Assembly (NCBI GenBank): GCA_016871655.1
Contig: VHCR01000099.1
Span: 1-5,788 of the forward strand
Length of the DNA stretch: 5,788 bases
Source: Verrucomicrobiota bacterium
GTDB taxonomy: Bacteria > Verrucomicrobiota > Verrucomicrobiia > Chthoniobacterales > UBA6821
Direction of reading: 5' to 3'
Of the stretch, positions 1-5,171 are shown one piece after another. Both the position numbers and the translations under genes were made by a program. The notes beneath the pieces were generated by a model. The model was not told the DNA's origin and did not search any database. It was given only the letters and a program-made list of their open reading frames with translations. How positions within the stretch are numbered: the first letter of the stretch is position 1; the number at the start of each line of letters is the position of its first letter.

Positions 1-797
1 TTGACGCTAAAATGAGAAAGCCACTCAGCATCATAAAAACGGAGATGCCCAAGACCTGTTTTATCTAGGTAGCCTTGCATCTCTTCTAGCGTTGGAGTGC
101 TCTGATCATGGAGATCTTTTCGCTGCGTGAACATCCGGAAAACACCCGCTTTCACGGGAAAAAAGGCAACGGTATAATCTTCATTCCAGTTTATAAATAC
201 AGCATCTTCTTTCAAATCTCCCTCAACTTTCGCATCAATGAGAACAAAATTCATTTGCTCGGTCTCTCCCAAAAAATCTAGCTTCAAACCATGTCGCACA
301 GCACTCCGAGCTCCATCACATCCTGCGAGATAACTCACCGTTGTCGTTTCGCATGCACCATCAGCATGCTGCAATTCCGCTGTTACGCTGTTTTCATCTT
401 GAGAAAAATTTTTTAATTCTACTTGCCGCTCTACCGTAACACCAAGTGCAGCAAGATGACGTTCTAAAATTTCTTCAGTCTGGCTCTGCGGTAAAATCAC
501 TGGCGAAGGATAAACGGAATCAATACCGCGATTCGAAGGAATTTTATTTAGAATTTTTCCACGGTCAGCAAAAATTAAGTCTTTAATGGGCCTGGCCACT
601 TTTAAAAATTCGTCAACTACACCCATTGCGCCAAAACATTCGAGCGTTCCACTCCAAATTGCCAAAGCTTTAGATTGCGTGGAATGAGCTGTGTTGTGAT
701 CGACAATGCGCACAGGAACTCGATATCGAGCACACTCAATAGCCAACGTCAACCCTGCTGGCCCAGCCCCTACAATCAGAACTTCTGGTTTTTTCAT
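1..797 (-). CDS. FAD-dependent aromatic-type monooxygenase, N-terminal part (C-terminus beyond left edge)
   Basis: I translated this frame by hand: 265 complete codons from an ATG at 797 run off the left edge without a stop. Residues 10-15 are GAGPAG, the dinucleotide-binding GxGxxG, and the acidic D33 ends the second strand where the FAD ribose is bound. LPQSQTE (about 102-108) is the usual LPQ/IPQ-x-x-TE segment, and GCDGARSAVR (159-168) is the DG motif typical of the PHBH-fold flavoprotein hydroxylases (FAD_binding_3 family). Known members use NAD(P)H and O2 to hydroxylate aromatic or quinone-precursor substrates. The substrate cannot be read here because the C-terminal part is missing. 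The start is set by the motif distance (GxGxxG begins at residue 10, as usual); no Shine-Dalgarno sequence precedes it. It lies 90 bp downstream of the prenyl synthase gene on the same strand. That neighbour makes a quinone- or isoprenoid-related substrate conceivable, but this is inference only. Family confident, substrate unknown. Confidence 0.88.
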   Translation of the reverse strand, partial: MKKPEVLIVGAGPAGLTLAIECARYRVPVRIVDHNTAHSTQSKALAIWSGTLECFGAMGVVDEFLKVARPIKDLIFADRGKILNKIPSNRGIDSVYPSPVILPQSQTEEILERHLAALGVTVERQVELKNFSQDENSVTAELQHADGACETTTVSYLAGCDGARSAVRHGLKLDFLGETEQMNFVLIDAKVEGDLKEDAVFINWNEDYTVAFFPVKAGVFRMFTQRKDLHDQSTPTLEEMQGYLDKTGLGHLRFYDAEWLSHFSV

Positions 798-862
798 CAG
801 CTTGAGGTTAGCCGAAATCAGAGCCTAAAGGCAAAAAGAATTCACCACAAAGAACCTTAAGA

Positions 863-883
863 GGCTGAAGACTGAATGCTGAG
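863..883. repeat. Three imperfect 7-bp tandem units in the ispA-monooxygenase gap
   Basis: The 90-bp gap 798-887 contains three consecutive related heptamers: GGCTGAA (863-869), GACTGAA (870-876) and TGCTGAG (877-883). The period equals that of the arrays upstream of the prenyl synthase gene, though the unit sequence differs. No U-tract terminator or clear promoter is visible in the gap. With only three degenerate units, chance or slippage is a real alternative. Confidence 0.4.
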
Positions 884-887
884 GGTT

Positions 888-1760
888 TCACTTCCCCCTC
901 GCAAGAAGTTCCTCCGCAAAGGCTCGAAGCTGCCCTCCACGAGGTCCAAATATTTTTAAAACTCGATTGGCTTTCACTGTCAGCTTCAAAGCCTCTTTCC
1001 GTGAAGCTTCTAGGCCAATCACCGCAGGATAGGTTGCTTTGCGTGCTGCGAAATCTTTGCCAGCACTCTTTCCAAGTTGCTCACTCGATTGCGTCACATC
1101 TAAAATGTCATCGATGATTTGGAAGGCAAGGCCCAACGCTTTTCCAAAATCGGTCAAGGCTTTCAATTGCTTTGGCGTTGCATTGGCCATCATTCCTCCG
1201 AGGCGCAGCGAGAGAACGATCATCGCCCCTGTCTTCCGCTCATGAATAAACCGAACATCTGCTAATGTCACTTTTTTTCCTTCAGACTCCAAATCAGCCA
1301 CCTGCCCTGCAATCAACTGCTGACTTCCTGCGGCCGCACTCATTTCTTGGAAAAACTGCGAGAGAGGATAGCGCTTCGGCGGTGTGATCTGCGAGAGCAA
1401 TTCAAAACTTTTAGTGAGAAGCGCATCACCCGCCAAAATCGCCATCCCTTCGCCAAAAACCTTATGACACGTTGGCTTGCCGCGACGCAAGTCATCATTA
1501 TCCATCGGAGGCAAGTCATCGTGAATGAGTGAATACGTATGCAGACATTCGAGCGCACAGGCGATCGGCATGACTTCCTTCAAAATATTTTCTTGAGGGG
1601 AACAAGCCTCAGCTGCCGCTAAGCACAACAAAGGCCGGAGCCTCTTTCCACCAGCGAGAAGACTATATCGCATCGAGCGGTGAATCGTAGAAGATTTTGT
1701 AGGTAGAACACGTTGCAGTGCAACGTTAATCAGCTTGGTATTCTTATCTACACTGTTCAT
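888..1760 (-). CDS. ispA: Short-chain polyprenyl diphosphate synthase (farnesyl/geranylgeranyl diphosphate synthase)
   Basis: A 290-residue trans-prenyltransferase that condenses isopentenyl diphosphate with allylic diphosphates in the cytosol, supplying FPP or GGPP for quinones, carrier lipids or carotenoids. GGKRLRP (37-43) binds IPP. The first aspartate-rich motif is DDLPPMDNDD (81-90), with the two-residue insertion of bacterial FPP and plastid-type GGPP synthases, followed by LRRGKPTCHKVFG. The second is DDILD (217-221). The residues before the first motif are TYSLIH (75-80). All catalytic parts are present and the length is about normal (FPPS roughly 295-300). The N-terminus is slightly short but aligns well from the ATG at 1760, and no better start is seen upstream, where the DNA is repetitive. 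There is no Shine-Dalgarno sequence; the AUG directly follows a repeat arm able to form a long stem. It lies 146 bp downstream of the aminotransferase gene. Product chain length (C15 or C20) is unresolved, so ispA is a family-level symbol; crtE/ggps is the alternative. Confidence 0.92.
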   Translation of the reverse strand: MNSVDKNTKLINVALQRVLPTKSSTIHRSMRYSLLAGGKRLRPLLCLAAAEACSPQENILKEVMPIACALECLHTYSLIHDDLPPMDNDDLRRGKPTCHKVFGEGMAILAGDALLTKSFELLSQITPPKRYPLSQFFQEMSAAAGSQQLIAGQVADLESEGKKVTLADVRFIHERKTGAMIVLSLRLGGMMANATPKQLKALTDFGKALGLAFQIIDDILDVTQSSEQLGKSAGKDFAARKATYPAVIGLEASRKEALKLTVKANRVLKIFGPRGGQLRAFAEELLARGK

Positions 1761-1887
1761 TGGAAGATGGGAGATAGAAGATGGAAGATAGGATCGAGGC
1801 CTTCGGCAAGAATAAAAGAATAAAAATCCTTCTTACTCTCTGCTAACCAACCAAAGCTCCTATCTTCTATCTCCTATCTTCCATCTT
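1761..1887. repeat. Inverted pair of heptameric repeat arrays upstream of ispA
   Basis: The left array (1762-1789) is four 7-bp units of the type GGAAGAT, GGGAGAT or AGAAGAT. The right array (about 1855-1887) carries the complementary units (ATCTTCT, ATCTCCT, ATCTTCC) in inverse orientation. Because both have period 7, they can pair in two registers: 1761-1782 with 1862-1883 (21 of 22 bp) and 1778-1793 with 1872-1887 (16 of 16 bp). The unpaired middle (about 1794-1854) is AT-rich and includes AAGAATAA twice in tandem (1808-1823). On the minus-strand transcript the 3' arm of the 22-bp pairing ends exactly at the ispA AUG. The repeats do not code for anything recognisable. Confidence 0.85.
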
Positions 1888-1912
1888 ATAATAAGGCGCA
1901 GCCTTATTATAA
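1886..1912 (-). terminator. Perfect 12-bp hairpin over the aminotransferase stop codon (possible terminator or 3' stabiliser)
   Basis: The arms TTATAATAAGGC (1886-1897) and GCCTTATTATAA (1901-1912) are perfectly complementary around a 3-nt loop. The TAA stop of the aminotransferase (1907-1909) lies inside the stem. On the minus strand the stem is followed by GATGGAAG, not a U-run, so it is not a standard Rho-independent terminator. It may act as an attenuator, an mRNA 3'-end stabiliser or a pause site. The structure is certain from the sequence; its role is inferred. Confidence 0.45.
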
Positions 1913-3070
1913 AGTTTTACAAAAATTCTCCAACCGGTCCATACCTTCCTTGATAATGTCGAGGCCGGCAGCGTAGCTCAAGCGAATGGTCTTGTCATCG
2001 CCGAAAGCAATGCCAGGCACCACGGCAACATTTGCCTTGCTCAAGAGACGATCAGCAAAGTTGGAAGAAGAGAGACCGAGTTTGTCAATCGATGCCAACA
2101 CATAGAACGCTCCCTCTGGCTTCACCGCTGAAAGATTTGTCATGTTGGAAATACGCTGGAACATATATTCGCGACGGATGTTAAATTCTTCACGCATGTC
2201 GTGAACACATTGCTGGCTCGAAGTAAGTGCAGCAACAGCTCCTTTTTGAGCAAAAGAACAAGGTCCGGACGTGCTGTGACTTTGAAGTGAATCGATCGCT
2301 TGAGCAATTTTCTTAGGAGCACCAAGGTAACCCAGACGCCATCCTGTCATCGCATAAGCTTTGCTAAATCCATTCACTGTGATCGTCAAGTCATGAGCCT
2401 CTGGCGTGAGAGAAGCAACGCTGACATGCTTCGCATCATCATAAATAAGGTGCTCATAAATTTCATCGGAGAGAATCAAAATTTCTTCCTCAGCAGCAAC
2501 CTCAACGATCGCACGAAGCTCTTCCTTTGTGTAGACAGCGCCAGTTGGATTACCTGGCGAGTTGATGATGATCATCTTAGTCCGTGGCGACATTGCATTT
2601 TCAAAGTCTTCAGCCGTCATCTTCCAATTGTTGGCTGCTGTTGTCGGAACAATGACCGGCTCTGCACCAGCGAGGCGAACCATTTCGGGATAGCTCAGCC
2701 AGTACGGCGCCGGAATGATTACTTCATCTCCCTCCCCTACACAAGCCATAATGGCGTTGAAGCAGCTCTGCTTTGCGCCATTGCTCACGATGATTTCACT
2801 CGGCGCGTAGTCAAGATTGTTGTCGGTTTTGAATTTGTGAGAGAGGGCCTCGCGAAGCTCAGGAATACCGGAACTCGGCGTGTAGTGAGTAAAATTCGAT
2901 TCGAGGGCTTTGAAAGCAGCTTCCTTAATGTGAGCTGGTGTTTCAAAATCGGGTTCTCCTGCAGCAAAGCTGCAGACATTGACTCCTTGAGCAAGGAGTG
3001 CTTTGGCTTTGCTGTCGATAGCCAGAGTAAGAGAAGGGGTTATATTAGCGAGACGAGGAGCGAGTTGCAT
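1907..3070 (-). CDS. aspC: PLP-dependent class I aminotransferase, aspartate aminotransferase Ib type
   Basis: A 387-residue fold-type I aminotransferase, probably exchanging the amino group between aspartate and 2-oxoglutarate in the cytosol. Visible landmarks: GEPDFETP (38-45) near the N-terminus; NGAKQ (97-101); APYWLSYPEMV (121-131) with the PLP-stacking aromatic residue; NSPGNPTGAVY (170-180) with N174; SDEIYEHLIY (201-210) with D202 and Y205; the Schiff-base lysine K237 in NGFSKAYAMTGWRLGY; KPEGAFYVL (317-325); and R363 in IRLSYA, which binds the substrate alpha-carboxylate. Length and motif spacing match Thermus-type (Ib) aspartate aminotransferases, some of which also use prephenate or other amino acids, so strict substrate specificity is not proven. 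The ATG at 3070 fits the family N-terminus, although no Shine-Dalgarno sequence precedes it. The gene follows the NDK-like gene after 43 bp and is probably cotranscribed with it. The TAA stop lies inside a hairpin. Confidence 0.93.
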   Translation of the reverse strand: MQLAPRLANITPSLTLAIDSKAKALLAQGVNVCSFAAGEPDFETPAHIKEAAFKALESNFTHYTPSSGIPELREALSHKFKTDNNLDYAPSEIIVSNGAKQSCFNAIMACVGEGDEVIIPAPYWLSYPEMVRLAGAEPVIVPTTAANNWKMTAEDFENAMSPRTKMIIINSPGNPTGAVYTKEELRAIVEVAAEEEILILSDEIYEHLIYDDAKHVSVASLTPEAHDLTITVNGFSKAYAMTGWRLGYLGAPKKIAQAIDSLQSHSTSGPCSFAQKGAVAALTSSQQCVHDMREEFNIRREYMFQRISNMTNLSAVKPEGAFYVLASIDKLGLSSSNFADRLLSKANVAVVPGIAFGDDKTIRLSYAAGLDIIKEGMDRLENFCKTL

Positions 3071-3075
3071 GATGA

Positions 3076-3098
3076 TGAAGTTGAGACGTTGAAGTTGA
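3076..3098. repeat. Short direct repeat in the NDK-aminotransferase gap
   Basis: TGAAGTTGA occurs at 3076-3084 and again at 3090-3098, a 14-bp period (twice seven). It fills most of the 43-bp gap in front of the aminotransferase ATG, where a ribosome binding site would be expected and none is seen. It may be slippage-derived spacer; no function can be assigned. Confidence 0.5.
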
Positions 3099-3113
3099 AG
3101 GGATGAGCCCTTT

Positions 3114-4154
3114 TTATTTTTTCAGATGATGTTCAATCACCGTTTTGAAATTATTTTCGTTAATGTTTATAATGGCCGTTTCACGGATAACGCTCTCAGG
3201 AGCATCGGAAGCATGAGCAGCATTGACCATAATATCTTGACCGAATTCTTTGCGAATTGTCCCATGAGGTGCTTTTGAAGGATCTGTAGGACCAAGAGTC
3301 TCACGAATTTTGCGAATAGCATCGACACCTTGATAAATCAAAGCGATGCAAAGTTCGCTACCTGCTTCTGTATGGCTCTCTTCAGCGCACTCAGAAGGAC
3401 GGCGTCCTGACATGAAAGCGACGATTGACTCCCAATGCGAGCGGCCATCGGCAAGTTTCTTTTCTAGAACTTCGAGCACCGGACCATAAAAATCCTTCGC
3501 TTGCGCCACACTCATCCGATGTACTTTGCAACCGACAATCGCCAAGCCAGTACGCGCGAGCAAATCAATAACCCCACCAGGACGAGTGTTAGCAAAGCGG
3601 AAATTGTCAGGTTTAATGAGGACCAACGTTTTTTCCAAAACAGCATCTTTTGGGAAAGTTGCTTTTGCGTCCAAGATACCACCATCTTTATCCGAGAATG
3701 CAGCCAAGGCCTTCAATCCTTCTACCGCTTCCTGTTCGGTTTTTGGAGCAATCACTGCTGGCTCAAAATAAAAAATGTCGGGCTTCTGATCACCTTCTCC
3801 TTTTTGAACCATGAAATGATCACCGTAGGTGTCGCGAATCGTCTCACCGCGACCATGCATTGTTTCATCATTACCGACGATAGCGCTCATTTTGCTGATC
3901 GCATCATCTCCGTGAAAAAGGAGGACCAGCGCTTGATCTTGAGGATTCTTTAAATTTTTCAAAAAGTTAGCGCTCAGCGGTTGGCTTTTCAAGCTGGCCG
4001 CAAGCTCTTCGCGAAGCCCTGCACTCGGAGCAAACATGCGAGCACCAATGAGCTCCAACCCAGAGCGCGAGAGGAGACGTGAAAGAATATTTCCTGTGCG
4101 AGCTTTGAACAAAGCCTGCGGCGTAATAAAGACGTAAGTAAGTTGATGGGACAC
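3114..4154 (-). CDS. ndk: Tandem-domain nucleoside diphosphate kinase; N-terminal domain degenerate, C-terminal domain intact
   Basis: A 346-residue protein with two NDK domains; ordinary bacterial NDK is about 140-150 residues. NDK transfers the gamma phosphate from ATP to NDPs through a phosphohistidine. The C-terminal domain (about 174-335) keeps the catalytic set, at the same spacing as E. coli Ndk: K181 in LIKPD, Y223, R284, T290, R301 in GTIRKEF, N311, H314 (phospho-acceptor), S316 and E325. The usual HGSDS is HASDA here. It carries insertions after FYGP (224 on) and after FMSGRRP. The N-terminal domain (about 4-135) has the NDK outline, including ETIRDTYG around R107, but the lysine is T11 in FITPQ and no histidine sits at the phospho-acceptor position (E120 by spacing), so it is probably non-catalytic. 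The start is a GTG. A GAGGAGG lies 19 nt upstream, unusually far; an AUU at 4163, in frame with a 10-nt spacer, is a remote alternative. The symbol is by family, as the role may differ from a standard Ndk. Confidence 0.86.
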   Translation of the reverse strand: MSHQLTYVFITPQALFKARTGNILSRLLSRSGLELIGARMFAPSAGLREELAASLKSQPLSANFLKNLKNPQDQALVLLFHGDDAISKMSAIVGNDETMHGRGETIRDTYGDHFMVQKGEGDQKPDIFYFEPAVIAPKTEQEAVEGLKALAAFSDKDGGILDAKATFPKDAVLEKTLVLIKPDNFRFANTRPGGVIDLLARTGLAIVGCKVHRMSVAQAKDFYGPVLEVLEKKLADGRSHWESIVAFMSGRRPSECAEESHTEAGSELCIALIYQGVDAIRKIRETLGPTDPSKAPHGTIRKEFGQDIMVNAAHASDAPESVIRETAIININENNFKTVIEHHLKK

Positions 4155-4173
4155 GATATAAATAAAGTCAGCG

Positions 4174-4180
4174 CCTCCTC
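4174..4180 (-). promoter_or_regulatory. Strong but distant Shine-Dalgarno-like GAGGAGG upstream of the NDK gene
   Basis: On the minus strand GAGGAGG is a near-perfect anti-16S match, but 19 nt separate it from the GTG start at 4154. There is no ATG, GTG or TTG in frame between them; the codons are GCT GAC TTT ATT TAT ATC. It either acts at long range, serves a rare AUU start, or is chance. Confidence 0.4.
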
Positions 4181-4241
4181 AACAAGTCATCGTTAAAAAG
4201 CAATGATCCTCAGCTTCAGCAAAGGAAGAAGGCGGGCGTCA

Positions 4242-4270
4242 ACTCTACTCAAGCTTTTTTCAAGAGTCAA
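4242..4270 (-). promoter_or_regulatory. Sigma70-like promoter for the NDK-aminotransferase unit
   Basis: Reading the minus strand, TTGACT (4270-4265, five of six to the -35 consensus) is followed after exactly 17 nt by TAGAGT (4247-4242, four of six to TATAAT). It lies in the 124-bp gap after the unknown locus and would give a leader of roughly 80 nt before the NDK start. The motif match and optimal spacing are visible; activity is inferred and the -10 is only moderate. Confidence 0.45.
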
Positions 4271-4278
4271 TTTGGTTT

Positions 4279-4518
4279 TTAAGGAGCAATTTGAGGCGTT
4301 CTAAATTGTTGAAAAAACCTATTGATTGCAGCCCCAATGATTTGCCAACACGAAACTCTACTCTCTTCTTCTAAAACACGAGCTTCTTTTTTTCTAAGAA
4401 GCATAGTTGTATTTTTTACTTCCTTTTTTTCATCATCTTGGCGTTGATTCATGCGCACGATAGCGTCGTACATTTTTCGCTTATCCCTCTCATGCATAAC
4501 TCTCGCGTCTTCTATCAT
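4279..4518 (-). CDS. Hypothetical charged coiled-coil segment, separate ORF or frameshifted C-terminus of the upstream gene
   Basis: As an independent ORF it encodes 79 residues from an ATG at 4518 that overlaps the upstream stop in an ATGA arrangement. I recognise no family. Residues 1-54 are highly charged and likely coiled coil; residues 55-69 (VSCWQIIGAAINRFF) are hydrophobic and could be an amphipathic or membrane-associating helix. The same frame stays open upstream of the ATG and reads IYAREKELNKCLES, which continues the coiled-coil character smoothly. That suggests this ORF is really the 3' part of the gene at 4515-5171, reached by a -1 shift at the A7 run at 4560-4566. No Shine-Dalgarno sequence precedes the ATG, which also argues against ordinary independent initiation, although termination-reinitiation at ATGA remains possible. 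The DNA is AT-rich compared with the neighbouring metabolic genes. Confidence 0.55.
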   Translation of the reverse strand: MIEDARVMHERDKRKMYDAIVRMNQRQDDEKKEVKNTTMLLRKKEARVLEEESRVSCWQIIGAAINRFFQQFRTPQIAP

Positions 4519-5171
4519 GCTTTCGAGACATTTGTTAAGTTCTTTTTCTCTAGCATAGATTTTTTTGGATAGCTTTTGAAATGATAGCTTTGATCCTCTG
4601 AATTCTTTTCTTCAATTCGTTGCAAGCTATTTTCCAGATCATTAAGCTCTGCTTTGATCAATTCGCTTCCTGCAGAATACGCATTGCGACTACCATTACT
4701 TTCCATGATTCTTCCTGTTTCAACAAAAATACTATTTGCTGCTTCTAATTTATGTTTCATTCTTCCAAGAGATTCATGAATCTTTATTCGAGCCGCCTCT
4801 TCAACTTTTGGTGGTACCACCTCAAAATCAATTGTTGTTTCGTTATCGTTTTGCTCTCGATACGGCTTTTCGTCGGCTCGTGTCGTTTCAACCGGTCCAC
4901 TCACAGATTCTAAAACTGCCCGCACAAGAGTAGTGCTTGCGCTTTTTTCCTCTTCTGAATTTTCTTCTTCTGAATCCTCTTTTTCATCGAGTGGTTGAGC
5001 ATCGCGTGGTTCAGTAAAAGATCGCAACCGATCCTTTTGAAGAATTCGATTCCTTGTGTTAAAGGAACTCTTTGATTCTCCAAAAGGAGGATCCATGGAA
5101 AAAGATTTTTCCATAAAAAAAGTTAATAAAACAGAGATGCCAAAAAATATAAGGCGGAGGGGGTGTTTCAT
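4515..5171 (-). CDS. Hypothetical exported or membrane-anchored acidic coiled-coil protein
   Basis: 218 residues from the ATG at 5171; no recognised family. Residues 1-25 look like a signal peptide or membrane anchor: K2, H3 and R6, then a hydrophobic core LIFFGISVLLTFFM (7-20), then SFS before M26. Residues 62-76 are very acidic (DEKEDSEEENSEEEK) and include a 15-bp in-frame duplication (TCTTCTGAAT on the plus strand at 4951 and 4966). About 122-190 is probably helical or coiled coil, with heptad-like leucines (KVEEAARIK, ELNDLENSLQRIEEK). The chosen ATG overlaps the rarA stop as TGATG, which favours translational coupling; an in-frame GTG at 5174 and TTG at 5180 are alternatives. No Shine-Dalgarno sequence is seen. 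The last 14 residues (SMLEKKNLTNVSKA) follow an A7 slippery run; a -1 shift there would swap them for 93 residues from the next frame, giving 297 in all. The gene is probably expressed, but its function is unknown. Confidence 0.65.
   Translation of the reverse strand: MKHPLRLIFFGISVLLTFFMEKSFSMDPPFGESKSSFNTRNRILQKDRLRSFTEPRDAQPLDEKEDSEEENSEEEKSASTTLVRAVLESVSGPVETTRADEKPYREQNDNETTIDFEVVPPKVEEAARIKIHESLGRMKHKLEAANSIFVETGRIMESNGSRNAYSAGSELIKAELNDLENSLQRIEEKNSEDQSYHFKSYPKKSMLEKKNLTNVSKA
4560..4566 (-). other. Candidate -1 frameshift site, A AAA AAA slippery heptamer
   Basis: On the minus strand the zero frame reads CCA AAA AAA TCT, so the heptamer is phased exactly as X XXY YYZ. After a -1 slip the frame continues ATC TAT GCT and stays open for 93 codons to the TAA at 4279-4281; unshifted, it stops after 14 more codons. 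A-only heptamers are known slippery sequences (compare dnaX, A AAA AAG), and A runs also allow RNA polymerase slippage. I could not identify a convincing downstream stem-loop or upstream Shine-Dalgarno stimulator. A single-base deletion, in the genome or in the assembly, would look the same. Confidence 0.5.

Noticed and set aside
675..860. Plus-strand 61-codon open frame at the monooxygenase start
   Set aside because: It overlaps the FAD-binding N-terminus of the monooxygenase on the other strand; the low-complexity translation shows no sign of a real protein.
1762..1887. CRISPR-like or multi-unit repeat array
   Set aside because: The units are only 7 bp, contiguous without spacers, and the two blocks are inverted, so it is not a CRISPR array.
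1761..1912. Insertion sequence or MITE remnant bounded by inverted repeats
   Set aside because: The inverted arms are tandem heptads rather than unique terminal repeats, there is no clear target-site duplication, and one end merges into the aminotransferase stop hairpin. A MITE origin is not excluded but is not supported.
2300..3106. Long plus-strand open frame of 268 codons opposite the aminotransferase
   Set aside because: It lies wholly antisense to a gene with a complete aminotransferase motif set; its translation shows no recognisable domain and is rich in Cys, Arg and Ser as expected of a shadow frame.
3501..3953. Plus-strand open frame of 150 codons opposite the NDK gene
   Set aside because: Antisense to the conserved NDK coding sequence, no start context and no protein family likeness.
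4155..4278. Intrinsic terminator after the unknown locus
   Set aside because: Short complementary stretches such as ACTC/GAGT exist, but none makes a stable stem followed by a U-run on the minus strand; the better reading of this gap is a promoter.
4568..4591. Direct repeat GATAGCTTT at 4568 and 4583 as a recombination site
   Set aside because: Two 9-bp copies 15 bp apart, in frame within a low-complexity coding region, are better explained by local slippage.
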